Shown here: piece by piece, positions 26,388-37,353 of the stretch
Numbering within the stretch: position 1 is the first letter of the stretch
Layout: each line of letters begins with the position of its first letter
DNA from: Pseudomonas putida
GTDB taxonomy: Bacteria > Pseudomonadota > Gammaproteobacteria > Pseudomonadales > Pseudomonadaceae
Direction: 5' to 3'
DNA length: 64,000 nucleotides
Assembly: GCF_005080685.1 (NCBI RefSeq)
Contig: NZ_CP039371.1
Coordinates: 6,431,887 to 6,495,886 of the forward strand
The notes under the pieces: generated by a model
Database searches by the model: none
The model's input: only the letters and a program-made list of their open reading frames with translations
What the model was told of the DNA's origin: nothing
Position numbers and translations under genes: made by a program

Positions 26388-26725
26388 GGCGCGATACTCC
26401 TTGTGTCGAGGCCCTGGACAGTCCGCTCCGCAGCCAGGGCAACCCGGGCGAGCAGCTAGTACTTGTTGTATTGAATGGAGGAAAGCCCATGTTGCATGGG
26501 CGTACTCAGGGTAACATCGCACCTCGCCGGCGAAAGGCGGTGCAATATGTAGAAACAGATCGGCAGGTAAACGGCCAATCAAGGCGGCGTTTTATCCTGT
26601 AACGAAGCGTGACGATGGACCGTCAGCCAACGTCCCGTACCAGGAAGGCAAAGATTTCGAGAGGGGAAACAGAAGTGTCCGCAGATACCCGCCCCGATTC
26701 AGCGCAACCTCACCGTGAGCACACT

Positions 26726-27211
26726 ATGGAACCTGGAAACGCCCAGCTGACCATGACCGTCCTGATGACCCCGGACATGGCCAACTTCTCTGGAAACGTA
26801 CATGGCGGCACTTTGCTCAAGTACCTGGACGAAGTGGCCTACGCCTGTGCCAGCCGTTACGCCGGCAGTTACGTGGTGACCCTGTCCGTCGACCAGGTGA
26901 TCTTCCGCGAGCCCGTGCACGTCGGCGAACTGGTGACCTTCCTGGCGTCGGTCAACTACACCGGCAACACTTCCATGGAGGTGGGCATCAAGGTGGTGAC
27001 CGAGAATATCCGCGAACGCTCGGTGCGCCATTCCAACAGCTGCTTCTTCACCATGGTCGCGGTCGACGACAACCGCCGTCCGGTAGCGGTACCGCCGCTG
27101 CAGCCGCACAGCAGCGAGGAGAAACGTCGCTTCCTGCAAGGCCAGCAGCGCCGCCTGATCCGCCAGGAGCTCGAGCAGCGCTACCAGAACCTCAAGACCG
27201 ACGCGGTCTAG
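26726..27211 (+). CDS. Acyl-CoA thioesterase (hotdog fold)
   Basis: A 161-aa single-hotdog thioesterase of the YciA/BFIT type: [20 protein letters not shown] holds the N-G-(H)-GG active-site region with its Asn, Gly and His, and [15 protein letters not shown] the second strand set. It hydrolyses acyl-CoA. A GTG at 26675 with GAGGGG upstream would add 17 residues and is the main alternative; the ATG at 26726 is chosen because the conserved part begins there. Its stop overlaps that of convergent pdxY (27208-27211). Confidence 0.85.
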   Translation: MEPGNAQLTMTVLMTPDMANFSGNVHGGTLLKYLDEVAYACASRYAGSYVVTLSVDQVIFREPVHVGELVTFLASVNYTGNTSMEVGIKVVTENIRERSVRHSNSCFFTMVAVDDNRRPVAVPPLQPHSSEEKRRFLQGQQRRLIRQELEQRYQNLKTDAV

Positions 27212-28080
27212 ATCGCCAGGCGCTGCGCCTCGAAGCGCACCCGCGGGTGCGCGATGCGGTCCTGGGCACGCACCAGCTGCAGTTCGTAGCTGGCGCAGGC
27301 CTGGGTTTCCAGGAGTACCTCGTGCACGGCTGCGGCGGTGAACTCGAACGCCTGCAACCAGCTGTCGCCCAGCAGCACGCGGCCGAGGAACAAGCCCGAG
27401 GTCAGGTCACCGACCCCGACCGGCTGGCGCGGGAACGCCAGCAGCGGGCGACGCAGGTGCCAGCTCGCCTCGCGGGTCACCAGCAACATCTCGAACTGAT
27501 CCTCACCACGCCCCGGGTAGGCCAGGTGCTTGACCAACACCACCTGCGGCCCGCGCTCGAGCAGCGAGCGGGCCATGCCCACGCAGTCTTCCAGCGATTG
27601 CGCGGCGCGGCCACAGAAGCTGTCCAGTTCCAGTTGATTGGGACAAAGGATGTCTGCCTTGGCGGCAGCCTCCTCGAGCAGGAAGTCGCTGACCTCCTGC
27701 GGCACGATGCAGCCTTTCTGCGCGTGCCCCATGACCGGGTCGCACAGGTAAAGGGCCTTCGGGTTGACCGCCTTGATTCGCTCGACGCCCGCGAGGATCG
27801 CCCGGCCCTGTTCGGCGCTTCCCAGGTAGCCGGACAGCACCGCATCGCAATGCCCAAGCTCGCCGATGTTGGCAATGCCTTCCACCAACGCAGGAATTTG
27901 CGCCGGCGCGAGCACTTCGCCAGCCCACTGGCCATACTGAGTGTGGTTGGAGAACTGTACGGTGTTGAGCGGCCACACGTTCACCCCGATCCGCTGCATG
28001 GGGAACACCGCGGCGCTGTTTCCGGCGTGGCCAAACACCACGTGAGACTGGATAGCGAGTAGGTGAGGGGTACGTTTCAT
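27208..28080 (-). CDS. pdxY: Pyridoxal kinase
   Basis: A 290-aa ribokinase-fold enzyme. N-terminal [19 protein letters not shown] matches PdxY/PdxK; the ATP/anion-hole region reads [16 protein letters not shown], with Asp of GVGDL as the catalytic base. It phosphorylates pyridoxal to PLP in salvage. Start at 28080 ([11 protein letters not shown]) follows GGAA and suits family length. It is convergent with the thioesterase gene, the two stops sharing bases. Confidence 0.93.
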   Translation of the reverse strand: MKRTPHLLAIQSHVVFGHAGNSAAVFPMQRIGVNVWPLNTVQFSNHTQYGQWAGEVLAPAQIPALVEGIANIGELGHCDAVLSGYLGSAEQGRAILAGVERIKAVNPKALYLCDPVMGHAQKGCIVPQEVSDFLLEEAAAKADILCPNQLELDSFCGRAAQSLEDCVGMARSLLERGPQVVLVKHLAYPGRGEDQFEMLLVTREASWHLRRPLLAFPRQPVGVGDLTSGLFLGRVLLGDSWLQAFEFTAAAVHEVLLETQACASYELQLVRAQDRIAHPRVRFEAQRLAI

Positions 28081-28200
28081 GTGGGAAGATTCCAAAGCTG
28101 TTTCAAGGATTGTACGCAGCGCAGTATGAACGCGATTACCACCTGTACGACAGGCCAGGGACGCAGTTAAGCTGGTTCAACCTGTTTGGAGCATATGCAA

Positions 28201-28593
28201 ATGTTGACCCTGGAGAACCTCTTCGTCCTGATGCTGGTGGCCACGGCTGGCGCTTGGTTATGGCATAACCACGGGCTGCGCGAAAAGGCCCTGGAACGGG
28301 TCAAGCAACATTGTGCCAAGCTCGACCTCGAACTGCTCGACGATGCCGTTGCCCTCAAGCGTATCGCCTTCGTGCGCGATGCCAATGGCCGCAAGCGCCT
28401 GGCGCGCATCTATGCCTTCGAGTTCACCGTCACAGGTGAACAACGCCATCCAGGCACGGTGACCCAGTTCGGGGCCCATAGCGTACAGATAGAACTGGCG
28501 CCCTACCCGTTCGAGATCAAGACACCGCCTCGGGCCGACAATGTGATCGAAATGCAGCAGTGGCGACAAGAGCACAACCGCTGGCACAACTGA
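28201..28593 (+). CDS. DUF3301-family membrane-anchored protein
   Basis: A 130-aa protein with one N-terminal hydrophobic segment (LENLFVLMLVATAGAWLW) followed by a cytoplasmic or periplasmic basic domain containing LKRIAFVRDANGRKRLARIY and EFTVTGEQRHPG, as in DUF3301 proteins. ATG at 28201 is preferred over 28195 because GGAG is at better distance. Function unknown. Its end is convergent with the COG0523 GTPase gene. Confidence 0.75.
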   Translation: MLTLENLFVLMLVATAGAWLWHNHGLREKALERVKQHCAKLDLELLDDAVALKRIAFVRDANGRKRLARIYAFEFTVTGEQRHPGTVTQFGAHSVQIELAPYPFEIKTPPRADNVIEMQQWRQEHNRWHN

Positions 28594-28616
28594 GGTCGCG
28601 CCGTGGGGAGCGGCAG

Positions 28617-29588
28617 CTACCCCTGTACGCAGCGCTTTAGCCCATCCTGCAGTGCCTGCTGGTTCTGAGCTTGATCGAAAATCAGCTCGATGCGCGAATC
28701 CCTGCGCCAATCGCTGGACTGCCAGGCCGGTAGCTCTCCATTCAAGCCATTAAAGGACTGCCACCCCCCCGCGCTGTGGATAACTCCTTTGGCCCGTTTC
28801 CAGGGCAAGTCCTGCAGAAACGCTTGCAACAGCTGTGGATCCAATTGCCGACTCGGGTGCCAGCGCCAGCCGATACTCCAGCCTCCCTCACCTGCCTCGG
28901 CCAGGCAAATCGGCACCTGTGGATTTGTCCACAGGGCGCCGGCAGCCACTGCGCCGCTATCCACAGCCCAAGCGGGTTCCACAGCAGTTTCGACAACACC
29001 TGTGGATGAAACTGGAAGGAGGTCGAATTCCACCTTTCCCTGCTCGGTCCAGATCGCTGGAACATCGCCTATCTGCTTATTTATCAACAGCTTGGAACAT
29101 TCATCCACAGCCTCGCTCTTGTTCACAACAGCCATCCCGGCCACCGCCAGGGCTTCACGCTGAGCCTCCGGCAGCGGCTCGCCACGTCCCATCGCCTGGG
29201 CATCCAGCACAATCACCAAAGGCTGCACCACCAACACGCCCAGCCACGGTGCCTGGCCCAACTGCCGCAGCAGTTGCAACGGATGCCCAAGCCCCGACGG
29301 CTCGATGAACAGCCGGTCCGGGCGAGCCTTGCGCAACAGGCGCCCGAGCCCGACCTGGAACGGCATGCCGTTGACGCAGCACAGGCAACCCCCCGCCACT
29401 TCACCGATGGCGATCCCGTCCTCGTCGCGGCTGAGCAAGGCAGCATCCAGCCCGACCTGGCCGAACTCGTTGACCAGCACTGCCCAACGCTCGCCCTGCG
29501 GGCGCTGCGCCATCAACTGCCGGATCAGGCTGGTCTTGCCGGCACCCAAGGGTCCGGCAATCACGTGGGTGGGGATGTTTTGCAGCAT
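28617..29588 (-). CDS. COG0523 (CobW-like) metal-chaperone GTPase
   Basis: A 323-aa G3E GTPase: Walker A GPLGAGKTSLIRQL, the metal-binding GGCLCC (CxCC) motif, and NKSE in the G4 position. The C-terminal domain is short. It lies downstream of a DUF1826 gene and a ZigA-type GTPase on the same strand, in a Zur-linked neighbourhood, so it probably helps deliver zinc under zinc limitation. Start at 29588 (MLQNIPTHVIAG) is the first one fitting the family. The coding DNA contains exact and near DnaA boxes (28775 and neighbours). Confidence 0.85.
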   Translation of the reverse strand: MLQNIPTHVIAGPLGAGKTSLIRQLMAQRPQGERWAVLVNEFGQVGLDAALLSRDEDGIAIGEVAGGCLCCVNGMPFQVGLGRLLRKARPDRLFIEPSGLGHPLQLLRQLGQAPWLGVLVVQPLVIVLDAQAMGRGEPLPEAQREALAVAGMAVVNKSEAVDECSKLLINKQIGDVPAIWTEQGKVEFDLLPVSSTGVVETAVEPAWAVDSGAVAAGALWTNPQVPICLAEAGEGGWSIGWRWHPSRQLDPQLLQAFLQDLPWKRAKGVIHSAGGWQSFNGLNGELPAWQSSDWRRDSRIELIFDQAQNQQALQDGLKRCVQG

Positions 29589-29627
29589 GGGGTCACTTCG
29601 CAGCGGATTTGCCCCCACTATGCCCCG

Positions 29628-30250
29628 TCATGCCAACCAGTCAAGGCTCAGCAGCAAGCGGGGCTGCTGGCTGGGCGGCGAGCGGTGGATAAGTCCAGCG
29701 CCTTCGTTACCGATCCATTTCTCGCCCTTGAGCAAGGCCACGTCGCCGGTTTGCAGTTGTTGAATGTTATCCACAGGCGCTGGAGCCAGGTGCAAACCTA
29801 CCCGTTCCACCGCGCCCTCCTCCAACCAATCGCTGCCAGGGCCGACATAAGTGGTCAGCAACCGCAGAGGGACGTTATCCACATGGAAGCGTGGGCACAT
29901 GGCGCCTTGCAGTACGCGCAAGCGCAAGCCAACGCGCCGGGCGCCGAGCAGGTAGGTGTAGGCCGAAACCAGCCAGGTCACGTCGGCCACGAAGGCCTCG
30001 TAACCGTGCAGGTCCGCAGCTTCCGGCAGCAAGCCGGGCAGCAGCACCGGTTCATGCTCGCTTACCTCAACGACCCGCTGGTCCGCCAGTGGCTGGCCGA
30101 GGCTGATCACTAGGGCTGCGAAGTCTTCAAGCTGCGCCGGCAGGCGTCGCTGCCAAACAGCCATGTTGACGCCGTCGTGGAAGATTTCCGCCATCACCTT
30201 CGGCGATTCCCCGTAGATCTGGCGGATATCCACAGGGCGCTGCGCCAGCT

Positions 30251-30254
<4 letters not shown>
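29628..30254 (-). CDS. DUF1826 domain-containing protein
   Basis: A 208-aa protein typical of DUF1826: [20 protein letters not shown] and a C-terminal HRSPP segment with conserved His/Asp that could bind metal or iron. ATG at 30254 overlaps the ZigA stop as ATGA, showing translational coupling. DUF1826 genes repeatedly occur beside Zur-controlled COG0523 genes, suggesting a role in zinc-starvation physiology; no activity is established. Two exact TTATCCACA boxes lie in the coding region (29767, 29875). Confidence 0.82.
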
Positions 30255-31459
<1,205 letters not shown>

Positions 31460-31507
31460 TGGCAAGACCTCGTCAGGCGGACGCATTCGAAACGATGCAT
31501 TGCACAA

Positions 31508-31522
31508 TGTTATAAAGTAACA
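31508..31522. promoter_or_regulatory. Zur box in the zigA / exported-protein divergent promoter
   Basis: TGTTATAAAGTAACA has 5-bp perfect arms (TGTTA/TAACA) in an AT-rich context, close to the proteobacterial Zur consensus GTTATANNATAAC. It sits 49 bases upstream of the zigA start and 44 upstream of the divergent gene leading to folE2, so a single site could repress both directions in zinc excess. Confidence 0.75.
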
Positions 31523-31565
31523 ATACAATTTCGCCAAGCCACATTCGTCGCGAGCGTATCCGCAC

Positions 31566-31952
31566 ATGCAAAACCACCTGGTCCGAGCCGTCCTGTCGTT
31601 GATGCTCGTGTGCCCTTTACCGGTTCTGGCAATGGCGCCCGCGAACGGCTTAGCGCTCTGCACCCGAAGCGCAACGTTATTGGCATGCCAGGGCGCAAAC
31701 GGCAGCTATTACAGCGTGCGCACCGAAGGCAGCCACTTTTACCTGCGCGGCTTCGACAGCGAGACCCGCAGGCTCTGGGCACAAACCAACAGCCGTTACG
31801 GCACGCTGACGTTTTTCACAGGCCTGGCCAGCGATGGCGAAGCCTGGTTCGGTTACAGCCGACGCGTTGGCTGGACCACGCTTAACCGCGTCTCCAGCTC
31901 CAGCGGCCAACGCTTCAATCTGCATTGCAGCCTGGTTGGCGGTTGCCGCTGA
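31566..31952 (+). CDS. Small exported protein of unknown function (Zur-linked)
   Basis: A 128-aa protein with signal peptide [20 protein letters not shown], cleavage around LAMA. The mature part is about 105 residues with four Cys ([13 protein letters not shown] near the front and HCSLVGGC at the end) and aromatic-rich strands such as SHFYLRGF. No family is recognised. It is the first gene transcribed from the plus-strand side of the Zur box, 22 bases before folE2, implying a role in the periplasm under zinc limitation. Confidence 0.7.
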   Translation: MQNHLVRAVLSLMLVCPLPVLAMAPANGLALCTRSATLLACQGANGSYYSVRTEGSHFYLRGFDSETRRLWAQTNSRYGTLTFFTGLASDGEAWFGYSRRVGWTTLNRVSSSSGQRFNLHCSLVGGCR

Positions 31953-31974
31953 CCCTTCATTACCGGTACTCCAG

Positions 31975-32862
31975 ATGACCAGCCTCACGCTTCCCGACAT
32001 CGCCATCCAGTCACAAGCCCAAGCCACCCCTCTGGATTGGGTCGGCATGTGCGGCATCGCGCTACCCATCCAGATCGACGGGTGTAGCGTGCTGGCCAAG
32101 GCCGACGCTGGCGTCAGCCTGGTGGATGGCAAATCGCGTGGCATTCATATGTCGCGGCTCTATCTCGCGCTCGAATCCATCGAGCAACAGCCGCTCACCT
32201 CGCTGAGCCTTCGCCACCTGCTGGCTGACTTCCTCGCTACTCATGAGGGGCTTTCCGACTCGGCCTATGTGCGCCTGACATTCGATTTCCCCCTGAAAAG
32301 ACCTGCACTCGTCAGTCCGCTGGCAGGCTGGAAAGGTTACGCCGTCACATTAGATGCGAGGATCGAAAATGAAATGTTCCACGTGGAACTATCGGTCGAC
32401 GTTCCCTATTCATCCACTTGCCCATGCTCGGCGGCTCTCGCCAGACAACTGATCCAGCAACAGTTCGAAGCCGATTTCACCGGAAAAAATCTGGACCGCG
32501 ACAAGGTGCTGGATTGGCTGGGCAGCAGCCAAGGCATCGTGGCAACGCCGCATAGCCAGCGCAGCCAGGCCAGGGTTCAGGTACGACTACGCAACCATCA
32601 GACCCAACTGCCGCTCACTGATTTGATCGATGAGATCGAGGGCAGCCTGGGCACGGCGGTACAGACCGCCGTGAAGCGCGCCGACGAGCAGGCCTTCGCC
32701 TTGGCCAATGGACAGAACCTGATGTTTTGCGAAGATGCGGCAAGACGGGTACACAATGCCCTGCGCCAGCAAACCTGGGTAACGGGGTTCACCGTGCGTG
32801 TGGAACATGCAGAGAGCCTGCATGCCCACGACGCGGTTGCGGTCAGCCGCTGGCAGTGGTGA
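31975..32862 (+). CDS. folE2: GTP cyclohydrolase FolE2 (COG1469)
   Basis: A 295-aa tunnelling-fold enzyme of the FolE2/MptA family. It has WVGMCGIALPI near the N-terminus, HMSRLY, and the conserved STCPCSAAL with the catalytic Cys. It makes 7,8-dihydroneopterin triphosphate, the first step of folate synthesis, with a metal requirement less strict than zinc-dependent FolE, which explains why it is placed under Zur. ATG at 31975 is the family start. The coding sequence contains a near-perfect parS (32375-32390). Confidence 0.93.
   Translation: MTSLTLPDIAIQSQAQATPLDWVGMCGIALPIQIDGCSVLAKADAGVSLVDGKSRGIHMSRLYLALESIEQQPLTSLSLRHLLADFLATHEGLSDSAYVRLTFDFPLKRPALVSPLAGWKGYAVTLDARIENEMFHVELSVDVPYSSTCPCSAALARQLIQQQFEADFTGKNLDRDKVLDWLGSSQGIVATPHSQRSQARVQVRLRNHQTQLPLTDLIDEIEGSLGTAVQTAVKRADEQAFALANGQNLMFCEDAARRVHNALRQQTWVTGFTVRVEHAESLHAHDAVAVSRWQW
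32375..32390. promoter_or_regulatory. Putative parS (ParB-binding) site inside folE2
   Basis: TGTTCCACGTGGAACT matches the 16-bp pseudomonad parS TGTTCCACGTGGAACA at 15 of 16 positions, including the CACGTG core. It lies about 31 kb from oriC in a window that also encodes ParA and ParB. Confidence 0.8.
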
Positions 32863-32868
32863 GGCCGG

Positions 32869-33408
32869 TCAGGTTCGTGGCTTGACCGTGCCACAGTCAT
32901 TGCCCAACCACACGGCACGGGTATTCATGCTGCCCTGCTGCTGAACGCCCGAGGCATTGAACGTGCCGCTGACCTGAGTGGTGAACTCCTTGTCGCTGAG
33001 GAAAGTGGCCTGCCCACTGCCCTGTGCCTTGGGGCAGCTGAACTGAAACTTCCAGACATTGCCCGTGCGGTCGGTGATCTTCTGGGTGCAGCCCGACTGC
33101 GGGTCTTGGAGCGGGATGTCATTGGTCGCGACCTGCTCAGGCGTGAGGCACGAGCGCACGCCCTTGCCGCCGACGGTGACACCCTGCTTGGCCAGGGTCC
33201 CCTCCAGCATCGCGCGTTGCTCGGGCGGCAGATTTTTCAACTGCCCGAGCATGAACTCCATGTCCGGTAATGGCTTTCCATCGACCTGCATGTTGCTGGT
33301 AGTCAGCTCCCACAAGCCAGGTTGCAACATCTGCGCTTGCACCAACGCGCTGCTCAGGCCAAGGGGCAAAGCCAACAGTGATGCCAACACGGGCAGACGA
33401 TTCTTCAT
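32869..33408 (-). CDS. DUF3617-family exported protein
   Basis: A 179-aa protein with signal peptide MKNRLPVLASLLALPLGLSS ending near VQA. The mature part starts LQPGLWELTTSNMQVDG and has the two family cysteine pairs (SCLTPEQ and SGCTQK, FSCPKA, NDCG), typical of DUF3617 periplasmic proteins of unknown function. Start at 33408 is preceded by GGAGCG. It is convergent with folE2, six bases apart. Confidence 0.82.
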   Translation of the reverse strand: MKNRLPVLASLLALPLGLSSALVQAQMLQPGLWELTTSNMQVDGKPLPDMEFMLGQLKNLPPEQRAMLEGTLAKQGVTVGGKGVRSCLTPEQVATNDIPLQDPQSGCTQKITDRTGNVWKFQFSCPKAQGSGQATFLSDKEFTTQVSGTFNASGVQQQGSMNTRAVWLGNDCGTVKPRT

Positions 33409-33540
33409 GGATGAACGCTCCTCGAAATAAGCCGGCCAACCGGCCGGGCTGAGTCTTAGACGCCAATACCGCAGGTGGGTTGCAAGCCGTCACGGGAACG
33501 TGTTCTGTTACCCATAGTGTATTCGCCAAGCAGGATGCGT

Positions 33541-34980
33541 ATGGATTATCACAGCCCGTATTTCTTCGGTTACGTACTCGGCCTTATTCATCTGCTGGGT
33601 ATCATCGCCGCCCTGCACGCGTTGTTCACCGTGCGCACCGCCCAGGGTGCCATCGCCTGGGCGATGTCGCTGTTCTTCATACCTTACTTCACGCTCATTC
33701 CCTACCTGGTTTTCGGCGCCCGTTCGTTTTATGCCTACATCCAGGCCAGGCGCCAGGCCAACCAGGAAATGCACGTGGCCATGGCCAACCTCAACTGGCG
33801 GCCGTGGGTCGAGGAAGCGCTCACCGCCCGCGAGTCCGCCAGCTACGCAGCCCTGCGTGCGATGCCGAAACTGGGGCGGATGCCATGCCTGGCCAACAAC
33901 CGGGTCAAGCTGCTGATCGATGGCGAGGCCACCTTCGACGCCATTTTCAGCGCCATCGCCGATGCGCGTGAAGTGGTGCTGGTGCAGTTTTTCATCATCC
34001 ACGACGATGCCCTGGGCAAGTCGCTGCAGCAGCTGTTGCTGCGCAAGGCGGCCGAGGGCGTGAAGGTGTACGTGTTGTATGACCGGGTCGGCAGCCATGC
34101 CCTGCCAGCACGCTACAGCCAGACGCTACGTGAGGGGGGTGTACAGATCCATGCGTTCGCCACCCGACGCGGCTGGTTCAACCGCTTCCAGGTCAACTTC
34201 CGCAATCACCGCAAGATCGTCGTGGTCGATGGTCTGGTCGGCTTTCTGGGTGGGTTGAACGTGGGCGACGAATACCTCGGTGGCAACCCGCACCTGTCAC
34301 CCTGGCGCGATACTCACGTCGAGGTCAGCGGTCCGGTACTGGCCTGCCTGCAGGAATCATTCGCCGAGGACTGGTACTGGGCGGCGCGGGAGCTGCCGCC
34401 GTTGATCCTGCCTGATAGCTACCCCGACGACGGCGTGCTGTGCCAGGCACTGGCCAGCGGGCCGGCCGACCCGCAGGAAACCTGTTCGCTGTTCTTCCTC
34501 GAGGCCATCCATTCCGCGACCCAACGGGTGTGGATCACCAGCCCCTACTTCATCCCCGACGAGGCGATCTTCGCCGCCCTGCGCCTGGCGGTGCTGCGCG
34601 GGGTCGATGTACGGGTGCTGATCCCGTCCCGGCCGGACCACAAGATCGTCTATGCGGCATCCAGCCTGTTCGCCTTCGAAGCGGTGCGCGCGGGTGTGCG
34701 CATGTTCCGTTACCAACCCGGGTTCATGCACCAGAAGGTGGTGTTGGTAGATGACGAGGTGAGCGCCATCGGCAGTGCCAACCTGGACAACCGCTCGTTC
34801 CGGCTCAACTTCGAGATGACCTTGCTCACCGTCGACCGGACGTTCGCCGACCAGGTGGAGACGATGCTGCTTCATGACTTCGAGCTGGCGAGGGAGATTA
34901 CCGCCGAGGACAGCCAGGACACCCATCGGATCCAGCAGTTGGGGATGCGCATTGCGCGATTGATTTCGCCGATTCTCTAA
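33541..34980 (+). CDS. clsA: Cardiolipin synthase A
   Basis: A 479-aa phospholipase D superfamily enzyme with two N-terminal membrane segments ([40 protein letters not shown]) and two HKD motifs: [10 protein letters not shown] at about 226-236 and [10 protein letters not shown] at about 397-406, each followed by a Gly/Ser-rich stretch ([18 protein letters not shown]). It condenses two phosphatidylglycerols into cardiolipin and glycerol. Start at 33541 ([10 protein letters not shown]) gives the usual 479 residues; an ATG two codons earlier is the alternative. Confidence 0.93.
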   Translation: MDYHSPYFFGYVLGLIHLLGIIAALHALFTVRTAQGAIAWAMSLFFIPYFTLIPYLVFGARSFYAYIQARRQANQEMHVAMANLNWRPWVEEALTARESASYAALRAMPKLGRMPCLANNRVKLLIDGEATFDAIFSAIADAREVVLVQFFIIHDDALGKSLQQLLLRKAAEGVKVYVLYDRVGSHALPARYSQTLREGGVQIHAFATRRGWFNRFQVNFRNHRKIVVVDGLVGFLGGLNVGDEYLGGNPHLSPWRDTHVEVSGPVLACLQESFAEDWYWAARELPPLILPDSYPDDGVLCQALASGPADPQETCSLFFLEAIHSATQRVWITSPYFIPDEAIFAALRLAVLRGVDVRVLIPSRPDHKIVYAASSLFAFEAVRAGVRMFRYQPGFMHQKVVLVDDEVSAIGSANLDNRSFRLNFEMTLLTVDRTFADQVETMLLHDFELAREITAEDSQDTHRIQQLGMRIARLISPIL

Positions 34981-34983
34981 CGG

Positions 34984-35052
34984 GCTTCTGCGGCCCTATC
35001 GCCGGCAAGCCGGCTCCACAGGATGTGCGGAGCGGGCTTGCGGCGAGGGGTT
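34984..35052. repeat. REP-like inverted repeat between clsA and cfa
   Basis: CCCTATCGCCGGCAAGCCGGCTCC and GGAGCGGGCTTGCGGCGAGGG-type arms face each other around CACAGGATGTGC. It occupies the whole gap between two convergent genes. Confidence 0.7.
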
Positions 35053-35056
35053 CGGA

Positions 35057-36241
35057 TCAGCGGTAGAGGTCTTCGCGGGTCCAGGGCAGATCGTGGTGCC
35101 CATCGGCGAAAGGCTTCACAGCCAGGATCTGGTGCAGGTTGATCCAGCCCTTCTCGAAGGCATAGGCGCACCCGGCCAGGTACAGGCGCCAGATCCGTAG
35201 GGTCTTCTCTGGCACCAGCGCGGCGGCACGGTGTAGCTGGTTCTCGAGATTCTCGCTCCAGTGGTGGAGGGTCTTGGCGTAGTGCAGGCGCAGACTCTCG
35301 ACGTCCACCACTTCCAGCCCGGCTTCACAGATGCTCGCGCTGATCATCGACAGGTGCGGGAGCTCGCCGTGGGGGAACACGTAGCGATCGATGAACTCAC
35401 CGGCACCCCGCCCTACTGGCCGGCCATCGACGTGCTTGGCGGTGATGCCGTGGTTCATCACCAGTCCACCTTCGCGCACGGCGCCGAACAGCTTCTGGCA
35501 GTACAGCGCCAGGTTGGCATGGCCGACGTGCTCGAACATGCCGACACTGACCACCTTGTCGAAACGGCCATCCTGCGGCAGGTCGCGGTAGTCGAGAATT
35601 TGCAGGTCGACCTTGTCGGCCAGCCCTTCGTCCTGCACCCGTTGGCGGCCAAGCTTCAGTTGCTCCTTGCTCAGGGTGATACCGAACACCTGGGCGCCGT
35701 ATTCGCGGGCAGCGAAGCGCGACAACCCACCCCAGCCACAGCCGACATCCAGCAGGTAGTCGCCGGCCTGCAGACGCAGCTTGCGGCACAGGTGATCGAA
35801 CTTGTCCTGCTGGGCCTGATCCAGGGTATTGTCCGGCTCACGGAAATAGGCGCAGGAATAGGCCATGTCCTGGTCGAGCCAGAGCTGGTAGAACTCATTG
35901 GAAACGTCGTAGTGGTACGAGATGGCCTCGGCATCGGTGTCCTTGTCGTGCGACTGACGTGTGGGGAGCACCTCGTCCTCGTCGCTCAACAAGGCTTCGC
36001 TCAGCTCGTCGCACACCCGAATGGCTTCGCCGATATCACCTTCCAGCTCGATCTTGCCTTCGACGAAGGCGGTACCCAGTTCATCCATGCTGGGATGGGT
36101 CAGCTGGGTAATCAGCTGAGGCTCCTTGATCAGGATGGTCACCTGCGGGCTCGGCCCGAGGTCGAAATGGTTACCGTCCCACAATTTCAGACGTAGCGGC
36201 AGATGCAGGCTCTGCAGTGCAGGTGGAAGTTGCGCAAGCAT
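35057..36241 (-). CDS. cfa: Cyclopropane-fatty-acyl-phospholipid synthase
   Basis: A 394-aa SAM-dependent enzyme: an N-terminal lipid-binding region, then the methyltransferase with SAM motif LLDVGCGWGGLSRFA at about 166, YSCAYFREPDNTLDQAQ and VGMFEHVGHANL. It converts cis-unsaturated acyl chains of membrane phospholipids to cyclopropane chains on entry to stationary phase. ATG at 36241 follows GGAGGG. Upstream on the minus strand, GAACTACCCT resembles an RpoS-type -10 (CTACnCT), consistent with the known RpoS dependence of P. putida cfaB. Confidence 0.93.
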   Translation of the reverse strand: MLAQLPPALQSLHLPLRLKLWDGNHFDLGPSPQVTILIKEPQLITQLTHPSMDELGTAFVEGKIELEGDIGEAIRVCDELSEALLSDEDEVLPTRQSHDKDTDAEAISYHYDVSNEFYQLWLDQDMAYSCAYFREPDNTLDQAQQDKFDHLCRKLRLQAGDYLLDVGCGWGGLSRFAAREYGAQVFGITLSKEQLKLGRQRVQDEGLADKVDLQILDYRDLPQDGRFDKVVSVGMFEHVGHANLALYCQKLFGAVREGGLVMNHGITAKHVDGRPVGRGAGEFIDRYVFPHGELPHLSMISASICEAGLEVVDVESLRLHYAKTLHHWSENLENQLHRAAALVPEKTLRIWRLYLAGCAYAFEKGWINLHQILAVKPFADGHHDLPWTREDLYR

Positions 36242-36444
36242 GAACGACCCTCCTATCCATTTACGGGCACGACCCATGGCATTTTGAACGCCACCGGAAC
36301 AGGGTAGTTCATTCGTAGGGAGTTTCCTGCTTACCAGACCATGGTCTAGAGCGGTTCCTGCGCAAAAGGGACGTTAACTGGCGGGGTCGCTGTTTTCCCA
36401 ATACCATTCGTGCGCGCCTTCGATCAAACCAGCGGAGCCCTTGG

Positions 36445-37353
36445 GTGAGCATCAATTTCGACCTGAACGACCTGAAAGCCTTCCGCGCCGTTGTCGAGCA
36501 AGGCAGCTTTCGCCGCGCCGCCGACACCATCCGTATCACCCAGTCGGCCCTGAGCCGGCGCATCGAGAAGCTCGAGTCGGCACTGGGGGTGAAACTGCTG
36601 GAGCGCACCACGCGCAAGGTTTCGCTGACCAATGTCGGGCGCGCCTTCCTGCCCCAGGTCGAACGCCTGCTCGACGACCTCGACCTGGCCCTGCTCAGCG
36701 TCGGCGACGGTGGCGCGCTGCGGACCGGCACCCTGACCATCGCCTGCGTCCCATCAGCCGCTTACTACTTCATGCCCCACGCCATCCGCGCTTTTCATGG
36801 GCAATACCCGAAAGTGCGGATCAACCTGTATGACGCTTCCGCAAACGAGGTAAGTGCCGCGGTAGCCTCGGGCGAAGCGGACTTCGGCCTGAGCTTCACC
36901 GGCAACCTGGCTCCGGAGATCGAATTCAGTACCCTGCTCGAGGAACGCTACGTCATCGCCTGCAGGCAGGATCACCCACTGGCGCAGCGCGAGGTCGTGA
37001 GCTGGGCAGAAGCCTACCAGCATGACTACATCACCCTGGGCAAATCATCGGGCAATCGCCTGGTGCTGGACCGGGCCCTGGCCGGTATGCCGGTGCCCAA
37101 GGAAAGCGTGTGCGAGGCCAGGCACGTGACCACCTTGCTGGGCCTGATCGAAGCGGGACTGGGCATTGCCGCAGTCCCTTCGATCGCCCTGCCGCTGACG
37201 CCCCACCCGGTGCTCGCCAGCGTTGCGCTGGTCGAGCCGGAGGTCACCCGCAAGATGGGGCTGATCAAGCGCCGCGGCCGCACGCTGACACCGGCGGCGC
37301 TGGAAATGGTGCGGCTGATCCGCGAGCTGCCCGGCGTGCTAGCGGGCGACTGA
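36445..37353 (+). CDS. LysR-family transcriptional regulator
   Basis: A 302-aa LysR protein with winged helix LNDLKAFRAVVEQGSFRRAA and TQSALSRRIEKLESALG, then an effector domain (ACVPSAAYYFMPHAI; LIEAGLGIAAVPSIA). GTG at 36445 has GGAG upstream. It is convergent with an operon for a citrate-type symporter and a binding protein, overlapping the latter by 15 bases, and divergent from cfa. Control of the transport operon is plausible from proximity. Confidence 0.85.
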   Translation: MSINFDLNDLKAFRAVVEQGSFRRAADTIRITQSALSRRIEKLESALGVKLLERTTRKVSLTNVGRAFLPQVERLLDDLDLALLSVGDGGALRTGTLTIACVPSAAYYFMPHAIRAFHGQYPKVRINLYDASANEVSAAVASGEADFGLSFTGNLAPEIEFSTLLEERYVIACRQDHPLAQREVVSWAEAYQHDYITLGKSSGNRLVLDRALAGMPVPKESVCEARHVTTLLGLIEAGLGIAAVPSIALPLTPHPVLASVALVEPEVTRKMGLIKRRGRTLTPAALEMVRLIRELPGVLAGD

